From Clarireedia homoeocarpa (taxonomy: Eukaryota > Ascomycota > Leotiomycetes > Helotiales > Rutstroemiaceae), in the NCBI GenBank assembly GCA_001465935.1, contig LNKV01000067.1:1-64000 (forward strand): a stretch of DNA of 64,000 bases, read 5' to 3'. Positions 57,010 to 64,000 of this stretch are shown here, one piece after another; position 1 is the first letter of the stretch, and each line of letters begins with the position of its first letter. The notes below the pieces were generated by a model, which worked only from the letters and a program-made list of their open reading frames with translations, ran no database searches and was not told the origin of the DNA. Made by a program: the position numbers and the translations under genes.

Positions 57010-60000
57010 GATAGGTATCTAGTTCACAATTGCTGTGAAGGAAGAAGAGCCTTCTTGCTTGGTTGTTTGAGCGAATTGGACGATAGAACCTACAAGGAGA
57101 GAGCTGAATGAAAGGGGAAAAAAAAGGAAAGAAAGGTAAGGTAGAGAAAAATTCCAGGTAGAAGTTCAAGTTCTCTACCAAGATCGACACCAAAGAAAAA
57201 GAAAGACGCGCTTTTTCTCATATCAAGCCAGATGGAAAGTGAATAGAGAATCTTTTCCAAAGTGAGGCGACTGACTCGCCAGGAAACAGAGAAAAGGAAA
57301 TTAGCAATTACCTTCTATTCATTCACTACGATGAGACAAGAGTTCTTTCAGATGAATTATTACACATCACCTGATTTGTCTGTTATTCTTCGGTTTCAAC
57401 ATCAGAAAAGTTATGTCAACACGTGTTTGAATATCCATGTATGTATGTATGTATCCACGAGTATAAGTCAAGCACTACGGGTCTCGGTGTCTCTTTTCTT
57501 TTCTTTTCCTGTTGCTGGAAGTAAGTAGTAAACATTGCCGGTAGGTAGGCGGGATTGAAAAGCTGCGGACTCGAGAGACTTCATGCCAATGTCATTATGA
57601 CTCAGTGTAAGTAGGCCGAAGCGGAACTGAGAGTACGTGCATCCCAAGAGCAAGCACGTGTAGAAGGAGAATCGAGATCCGGGGGGCTAGTCACTCAGTA
57701 AGTACTACACCATATAGGTAGGTCACAAAAGAGGTGGGGGGAAGCAGTCTGATTCTTCTAAACAGAAGTGGGAGAGTCTCTTATACTAGAGCATATCCCC
57801 GGTGACTTAAGCTTGTGCAGAAAGGAGGGGGTGTATTACGACCAGCACTGCTGCTCAAAAACCCCCTCGGAAAGAACGTTCGCCAGCCGGAACTCATGGC
57901 TCGCATCGTCAAGGAGAGCGGGCAAAGGATGCGAGTTCGAGAACTTCGAAACGCGCGGTGGAGAGCAGCGATGAAGGGAAGCAACGGGCGGCTCTGAAGA
58001 AACCTAAAGCTTTCGATCCCGCGCAATTCTCTCGCATGACTCTAGCCGAGAAGGAGGAAGAGGAGGATAAGGCTAGCAGGATTGCGCGGTGGCGACCCAG
58101 CGAGTAGTGCCCAAACGTTTGTTTCAGGAAAGAACAGTGGTGTTTTCTTGCCCATATCTGCAATCGAGCAGCATTATGGGACGTCAAGTACTGTTTGGAT
58201 AAGGTTCAAGAGTGGCTGCGACTAGAAAGTGGAGTTGGGAGTTGGAAAATATTCGGGCAAATTTGACCAACAAGAAAATTGGAAATGGATATAAAAATAT
58301 TGGAACTTGGCAGTAAATGAGACTTCTGAAAACAAAAACTTGCGTGACATAGTTAATTCATGTGAACAAATGTGAAGAAATGTGAATACTTTTCAACGCG
58401 GGGGAGACGCGGGCTCGGAGGATTAGCGCTTGTTACCAGTAACTTAAGCACCATACATCTGGATTGGAATAAAGGGAGATCGATTACACTGAACACGCGT
58501 GAAGTTGAAACCCACGGGAGTTTGTTTGGTATATGCTGACCATCGAGGGTTGTGATTTGATGTTCTTGCGAAACAGTATTGCCATTTCTACTATCTTTTC
58601 TTGCCGTTGTCGTTGCTGACATGGCCTTGATTGTCATTATGTTTGATGTTTGACAAGGAGGTTTTGTCTATTCTCGCAGTGCTACGGTCATTGAAAGGAC
58701 GACGAAGCAAAAGAACATTGTAATTGAAAAATAAATGATGATGGAGTGAGACACTGCTCTAATAATGAGATTCAAGTGAAGGAGACTATCTTGATTGTCG
58801 TCATGCTGCCTCCAGTCTCTAAAATTGTTATACCACTGGCATTCTCGTTTGTTGCTGTTAGATTAATTTCCTACTATTTCAACTTTTACTTGTTAGTATT
58901 CACTCGTATCCAAGGGGCCTTGTATATTACAAAGGCATATAGACGTCACAGATGTATTAATGGTTCCATACACGCTCTTGGAACTCAACCACAGTGGAAA
59001 TTCGGTTTGTTGCTCCGGAAAACACTTGTGGAGAGGCTTTTATATATGTTACAATCAAGCTCTAGCGCACGCTACATGGAAAGCAACTATCTTAGCCGCC
59101 CCAAATTATGCTTCGTACACCTATTCACTGCTGGGATCTTTTTGATATGGCATATCATCCTACGAGGCTGTGGAACGTCTATAGTGAGTGCATTTAAGTC
59201 TTCGGTTCACTCATCTATCACATCCCTATCTTAGACTTCAGTCTCCATCATAACTTCTTCGGTTCATTTGAGTCCTTGACTTGATGACATGGGTTTCGAC
59301 TAATTTGATTTCTTCTCCTGCCACAAGTTTTGCCATAAGGTTAATATTACATGTCCAAATGTGATGTTCCTATTTTGGCTCCGATGGATCTCCAGTGCTT
59401 CACCGAGATTTCTAAGTTAATGATGAAGCCTTTGTATTTCAAGGAACCAAGCTGTGATGTTTTACCTACTGATAGCCATCCAGTTTCAACGTTCAAGTCC
59501 TCTATGCTTATTTTATTTCCCTATTAACGCTCATCGATACGAATTCTCGTGGCCGTGGTCCAGGTCGCGGGATTCCCGGATGCCTTTAACTTCCACCGCA
59601 CAGCGCTTATGCCTAGCTACAATTACACGTTTTCACACTCTTTAGAAGTATTTCTCCCTAGGCTCCGACAAAGGTACCTGTTGGTTGATTTTTGGATTTC
59701 TCAATCTACCTGTAGGTTGCATATGGGTAAGTTGAGTAGGTTAAACCTTGTTCAACTCACCTAGACAGACAGGAGCTGCATAGTTCTTATGGGAGCCTAT
59801 ACAACCCTATAGACTGCCCAAATAGAAGGTCATAAGTCAAGTACGGGTAGCATCTTCCAGTTGGGTACCCAAATAAATAGTGGATAAGTTGTTCAGAACA
59901 TTCGACCGCAGTATAATTGATCTGGTAATATGACCTTCTTGTCGAGGCAATTTGATCGAGGCGCGATCATTGTTTTTCGGCCAGTATCCTATTTTGGATG

Positions 60001-60276
60001 CCTGTTGTGGCATCTTGCCAATTTAGGAGATAGAAAAGCACAGGTTCGAACATTCCCTGCAGGCAGGAAATGTATAAATGATATCCAAGAGTACGTCAAT
60101 ATTGGCGAACACTATCATCACTCTATTGTGACTTCCTTGAAGTTCCTTCATCCTGCTCGTTAGAACATCAGATACAGAACGCTCTCCAGTCAGCAAAATT
60201 CCTACCAACGCCAATATCTTATCAACAGCCTGCACAATTTCACTCGTAAACTTTTCACACAATCTACAGAGACATC
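57010..60276. other. 3.3 kb intergenic region
   Basis: Mostly non-coding. ATGT repeats lie near 57435-57450. A coding-like patch on the plus strand (57811-58107) is listed separately. A plus-strand frame from the ATG at 58803 to 59234 has two hydrophobic stretches but no family resemblance. The remainder is AT-rich with no features. Confidence 0.5.
57811..58107 (+). other. Coding-like patch without a start, possible exon relic
   Basis: One plus-strand frame stays open from 57811 to a TAG at 58105-58107. It has protein-like composition: KPPRKERSP, a charged stretch with SSRTSKRAVESSDEGKQ, then KKPKAFDPAQFSRMTLAEKE and RIARWRPSE. The only in-frame ATG lies late. A CAG acceptor-like site is at 57818-57820. 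It could be the last exon of an unseen gene or a decayed remnant. No family is recognised. Confidence 0.25.
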
Positions 60277-61065
60277 ATGACTCAGTACGGAATTTGCTTT
60301 GCCACAGTTCCCAATGATTTTAAGAGTGAATGGCAGAATAAACGCGATACTCTTCAAGCATTTCAGATTGTACCTTCCCTTGGCAAAAGAGTAAAGACAG
60401 TGGATTTCCAGCCCAAGGGTATGCATTTCAAATACATCGAGCATGAAAAGCGTCAGAACCTAGAAAAATACAACCTCATTGTACGCAGCGCGGTGGATTT
60501 AAACAAATCCAAGGAAATTTACACGGTTGGCGTTGAATTGCCCACTCAGTTAAAAGAACTGGGCTGGGATGGAGATGTAGGTGTCATTAGCTCAAATTAT
60601 ACCCAGAATGAAAGCAGTTTCACTGACCAAGACTGTCTAGGACTATGTGTTTTGGAGGGTCTTCTGGCAGAAGTGTATCAATGAAGAAGTTCTCAAGTTA
60701 GATGAATTCAAAACACAAGCTCGAAAAATGTACAAACTAGAGGAACAACAACCCAATCTCACCCTCGCTAATGAGTTGAAGAATGCAATGGAGGCGATGA
60801 AAAGCGCAGGCAAAGGCAAAGAAAAGGAAGTCATTGCCGGATCGAACGCTTCAGGAGATGGAAAGCCCGAGAGTAGCGGCCAGCGAGTCTCTAGAAAAGA
60901 TAATGTAAGTTGTATACGTCAACATCTTCATTTCTATGCTCAATTTCAACACAGGACAAAAAGACGACCCGTCAGCCATCGGAGGAACGTAACTCCACCC
61001 GCGACTCCAAAAAATCCTCAAAGAAGTTGAGTCTCCGTTTCCGCAAGAAGAAAGAGGAAATGTAG
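60277..61065 (+). CDS. Unknown protein, 3 exons
   Basis: Predicted 224 residues from exons 60277-60576, 60641-60904 and 60955-61065. The first intron (donor GTAGGT, branch CACTGAC, acceptor GTCTAG) removes a frame conflict: without it the first frame stops at 60684, while with it WDGD joins to YVFWRVFWQKCINEE in phase 0. The second intron (GTAAGT ... ACACAG) leads to a very basic end, KKLSLRFRKKKEEM. The N-terminal part (MTQYGICFATVPNDFKSEWQ) looks folded, with KYNLIVRSAVDLNKSKEIY. The C-terminal part is Lys/Glu/Ser-rich and probably disordered. No signal peptide. I recognise no family. Confidence 0.6.
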
Positions 61066-62281
61066 CCAGAAACTGCTGGGCTGATAGCTATCAAGATAAA
61101 TGGAAATCTATGTATAAGAAATGAAGACAATATGAAGATGGGAGTTCGTTACATTGCAGAATTAGATTAAATTGATTTAGAAAGTGGTCACGGTGACAGT
61201 GACCTCGGCCGGCCAGCTTCGCAACGTAAATAGGCTGTGATCAGGATCGGCAAACTCGGTCCGTTCCACTTCCACATAAGCGCCGAGCCTTGTACACACG
61301 CTCAAACTTCCGGGTATCTGCTTGGCTGACTAACAAGCACTAACTCCCAAGATCTGTGGTTGCATTGGTCGACCGACCACACCGACCTCGTCTACGAAAG
61401 CGCCGATGACATTTATCTATATTTCTATATTAAATTAACGTAAGCCCGGACCACCTTTTGCAAAAACACGGCCCATGTGACTTCGATACAGACGTTTTTC
61501 TGTCCCGGCGTGTCCGATGTGTTTTGTCTTTTGTACTCTACTTCTATTCCTGTCTCCTTCTCTGTTTCGTAACTTTTTATCAATAGATATATCTCAAAAG
61601 TATCAGTAGTTGACAGACCGGAAAAGATATAGGTTGGCAAGCCGGAAGAGATATAGGCTGACAGGCTAGAAGAAGAAGAAAGCTAAGTTGACAGACCGGA
61701 AAAGATATAGGTTGATAGGCTGGAAAAGAGAGAGTACTACTTTAATTGCTTCCAACTATACCTACTACCTTTATTCGAAGGCTGATTTACTTGTAAACTC
61801 TGTAGAAAACGTAATTTGTAGACTAAAAAAAAGATACTAGAAGAGAATAAAGAAAGAAATAGAAAATAAATTAAACCTTTGAATATAAGTTGCTATTAGG
61901 CCGAGCCTGAAGTAAGGCCTGGGCTCTGTAAAGAGCCCTCTCTAAATAGCTTAGGAATAACCTCAATATAAGAGGCCTCTAGTTTGGGAATAGCCTCAAA
62001 AATAAGTATATAAGAAGCCTCTGGTAGGACGAGTCGAAGGGTGGTAAAGGCCATCAAAATAAGGCACTATTGAGCGAAGCGATAAAGTGCCTTATTTAGG
62101 CCTGAGCCCCCGGAGACTTGTGTGTAAAGTAGGTGAAAGGTGTAGAAAGAACAGTCAAAATTAAAGGCACAAACGGCGATCGTTTACTGTTACCAGACAC
62201 GCTAGCCACATATATAAATCAGCACAGGAACGGAATTCTCTCTTTCCTCTTTTCATAGATCGTCCATAGTTTAATCTGAAC
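61066..62281. other. AT-rich intergenic region with degenerate repeats
   Basis: The stretch from about 61400 to 62150 is markedly AT-rich with TA-rich runs and repeated GGCCTCT/AGGCCT motifs (61910-62035), like a decayed repetitive element. No gene seen. Confidence 0.5.
61608..61714. repeat. Degenerate tandem repeat with GGAAAAGATATAGG core
   Basis: Two near-identical 29-nt copies, at 61608-61636 and 61686-61714, flank a diverged copy. Each ends in GATATAGGTTG or GATATAGGCTG. Lies inside the AT-rich patch. Confidence 0.7.
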
Positions 62282-62838
62282 TTACGTTTCCAAGCTTCTT
62301 GAACGTAGCCTCTCAGAGACGATGAGACCGACAGAAGTGCCGACATTGGCGAGACCTCTGGCAGCGATATCGGCGCTATTATTGCTGGTATTATCTGTGT
62401 CGATGAGGCTATCTCTGGTGACGAGGTCAATGTCATTGTCAGATTCAGTATTGGCCATCGTGACTCCGACCTCGTGGATACTCACAAAGGTAGAGCCGCC
62501 TGCTAAGCTGGGGGGTGTATCCACGAGGTTGGAGTCATGACCGCTAACAGTGAAGCTGACAGCTTTCCCGATGTCTGCTGGGCTGAGGGGTGTATCCACG
62601 AGGTTGGAGTCACGACGGCCAACAGTGAACCTGAGGGGTACTAGGAGTGAGGTGGTTCCGAAATTGGCATACGCCTAATAAATGAGAAGAAGAGTCGGTC
62701 AGATTGGTTCGATAGATGTCTTGTGATTTTGAGGTATGGAATAGGAGTACTCACTTTAGTAGTGCTGTCGATAGGACGGGCGAGACCTGGTTGGAGGAGG
62801 CTGGCGATGCCAAAGAACAGAAGTGTAGAGGTATACAT
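62282..62838 (-). CDS. Small secreted repeat protein, effector-like
   Basis: Predicted 158 residues from exons 62755-62838 and 62282-62674 (donor GTGAGT, acceptor TTATTAG, phase 0). The N-terminus MYTSTLLFFGIASLLQPGLA is a clear signal peptide with cleavage likely before RPID. The mature part has two 25-residue direct repeats with core DSNLVDTP, then a Asp/Asn/Thr-rich segment and NVGTSVGLIVSERLRSRSLE. There are no cysteines. The stop TAA at 62282-62284 overlaps a GTAAGT donor-like site, so a further 3' exon is possible. No family is recognised. Small size, secretion, repeats and an isolated position fit a fast-evolving secreted protein, which is inference. Confidence 0.55.
62512..62634 (-). 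repeat. 75-bp offset direct repeat in the secreted protein gene
   Basis: Copies of about 48 nt at 62512-62559 and 62587-62634 differ at a few positions and encode the 25-residue repeat. A partial third copy in inverted orientation lies at 62459-62481. Confidence 0.88.
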
Positions 62839-63754
62839 GATGGATTATGGTTAGGAAAAGTTGCGTACAATATTAAAATAAAAAACGTGATACTAAAACC
62901 ATTACTACTCTATGTAGTCATGTGCAACCGGCACCTGATGAGAGCATGCGTGGTTCACTCCCGACGGCTTGGAAAAGGGCAAGATTGAGGCACCGACTAT
63001 CGATACTCTCCAAGAAAAGAGTTCATTGCCTATAGACAAAGCAATCTCAACAAAATAATAGAAAGCTATCTTGAATGATGGGCTAACTTTGCTTGCTTAG
63101 TTTTGATATTTTTTGGATGTCTTAAACTTTCTGATGGGTTCTGGGTCCTGATTTCTACCTGTAACCACGTGCGCATAATATCTTCTTGTCATATATCTTC
63201 GCTGAATGAAAATGGCTAGCTTGAAGTTGCCTTTTACGCAAGGTGCACCACTGCTGTCGATGCGTTGCCGCTCCAGACTACGTGTGCTGCCATTCTGATG
63301 TTTGACCGTCCCAAGCATGTTGCTGCAAATTGTAATTCGGTATTGGCAATGGAGTTCAGACTCAATGCATCCATCCGTCATCAAGATCCATTACCTGATA
63401 ACTCTCGCGACTCGTGTTTCAGAAAAACTGACGAACACTTCTGTTACTGCACCACTCCTGGCCTACTTGTATAAAGATTACCCACTTTTCTCATTCTTTT
63501 ACACCCCAAACCCCGCCCTTCAGTCAAATTCGTATGTTTATTCAGTTACGTATTCTTTTCTAACCTAATGCCCCACTCATTCAAACTTCCTTCCACTAAA
63601 CCATACTTCTATCACCCCTCACCTAGTCCCCCGCCGATTCCAGACTTTCCAATCTTTGATCATCCTCTAACCTCATAACCATAATCCATAATACTCATCT
63701 CACGATCCCCAGCGATTGAGTATCCACCTCTTTCTGTTGACAATGTCCCCCACC
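62839..63754. other. Intergenic, no gene seen
   Basis: Between the secreted-protein gene and the PAN3 3' end. AT-rich and pyrimidine-rich stretches; short frames have no features. Confidence 0.55.
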
Positions 63755-64000
63755 CTAAAATCCCCTTTTCGCCTGCGCCACCGGCTTCTGTAACTCATTC
63801 CAGGCTGTCGCAACCATCTTCCTCAACTCTTTATAATTAACAATAAAAGCATTATCACCATCCCTGCTCGTCAGATGAATCTTCTCATCCGTACCCGCAT
63901 CCAGCTTATTGAGACATCTAATCGTATGAGCAAGATCGGTAACCGGCCTGCCGTCTGCATCAACCTGATGGAAAACATAATCTCTAAAGAGTTTTAAGAT
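63755..64000 (-). CDS. PAN3, deadenylase subunit, C-terminal end (partial)
   Basis: The last 82 codons of a minus-strand gene that continues beyond the window. The translated end contains LKLFRDYVFHQVDADGRPV, LAHTIRCLNKLDAGTDEKIH, TSRDGDNAFIVNYKELRKMV and stops at TAG (63755-63757). This matches the C-terminal knob domain of PAN3, which recruits the PAN2 nuclease and links the complex to poly(A)-binding protein for mRNA deadenylation (family knowledge). The upstream coiled coil, pseudokinase and PAM2 region are outside the window. No intron is seen in this part. Confidence 0.92.
   Translation of the reverse strand: MLKLFRDYVFHQVDADGRPVTDLAHTIRCLNKLDAGTDEKIHLTSRDGDNAFIVNYKELRKMVATAWNELQKPVAQAKRGF

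Noticed and set aside
58803..59234. Plus-strand frame with two hydrophobic segments
   Set aside because: No family features and no transcript cues; could be real but not supportable from sequence.
59980..60075. GGTTCGAAC box suggesting a tRNA
   Set aside because: No acceptor stem, D-arm or anticodon arm could be folded around it.

Overview
This is nuclear DNA of a filamentous ascomycete (Pezizomycotina). The evidence is short spliceosomal introns of about 45-150 nt with GTRNGT donors and CTAAC-like branch sites, fungal-only families (Zn2Cys6 factor, Clr5 domain, HeLo domain, HMT1-type ABC transporter), and many microsatellites in long intergenic spacers. A leotiomycete is my best guess from general gene flavour; the sequence alone does not prove it. 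I found no rRNA, tRNA, CRISPR array or intact transposon. All intron boundaries were read by eye and confirmed only by frame continuity and family motifs.

Layout. 1-20 kb is mostly housekeeping: a Zn2Cys6 regulator (-), a 3.8 kb repeat-rich spacer, the splicing factor CWF19 (-) divergent from the GTPase GPN1/NPA3 (+), the RNA polymerase subunit RPABC4 (-), an N-myristoylated UBTD-like ubiquitin-domain protein (+), a conserved protein often labelled 'casein kinase II beta-2' (+), and a membrane-anchored luciferase-domain protein (-). 20-37 kb is an accessory region: a 4.7 kb near-empty spacer, a broken Ser/Thr kinase gene (-) head to head with a HeLo-domain pseudokinase (+), an intact eight-exon phosphoketolase (+), a Clr5-ankyrin protein (-) and a small membrane orphan. 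37-51 kb is again core: SGT2 (+), OLA1 (-), a PPPDE/DeSI protease (+), mitochondrial uS11m (-) divergent from TIM44 (+), a PAM2-motif protein (-) and a 13-exon HMT1-type vacuolar ABC transporter (-). 51-64 kb is sparse: a 633-residue protein of unknown function (-), a three-exon unknown (+), a small secreted repeat protein (-), and the 3' end of PAN3 (-) running off the window.

Functional links. Mitochondrial biogenesis is represented by uS11m and TIM44, mRNA metabolism by CWF19, PAN3 and the PAM2 protein (PAM2 and PAN3 both belong to the poly(A)-binding-protein network), Pol II assembly by GPN1 and RPABC4, and tail-anchored protein sorting by SGT2.

Most interesting locus. About 24.6-28.7 kb holds a kinase gene and a HeLo-pseudokinase gene transcribed from one shared 385 bp spacer. 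An N-terminal membrane-active helical bundle plus a catalytically dead kinase is the architecture of animal MLKL, whose partner is a kinase. Here the kinase copy is degenerate: part of the N-lobe is missing, there is an in-frame stop just before the DFG segment, and the reading frame shifts further on. A fungal kinase/HeLo-pseudokinase cell-death module, with its activator decaying in this strain, is a testable idea.
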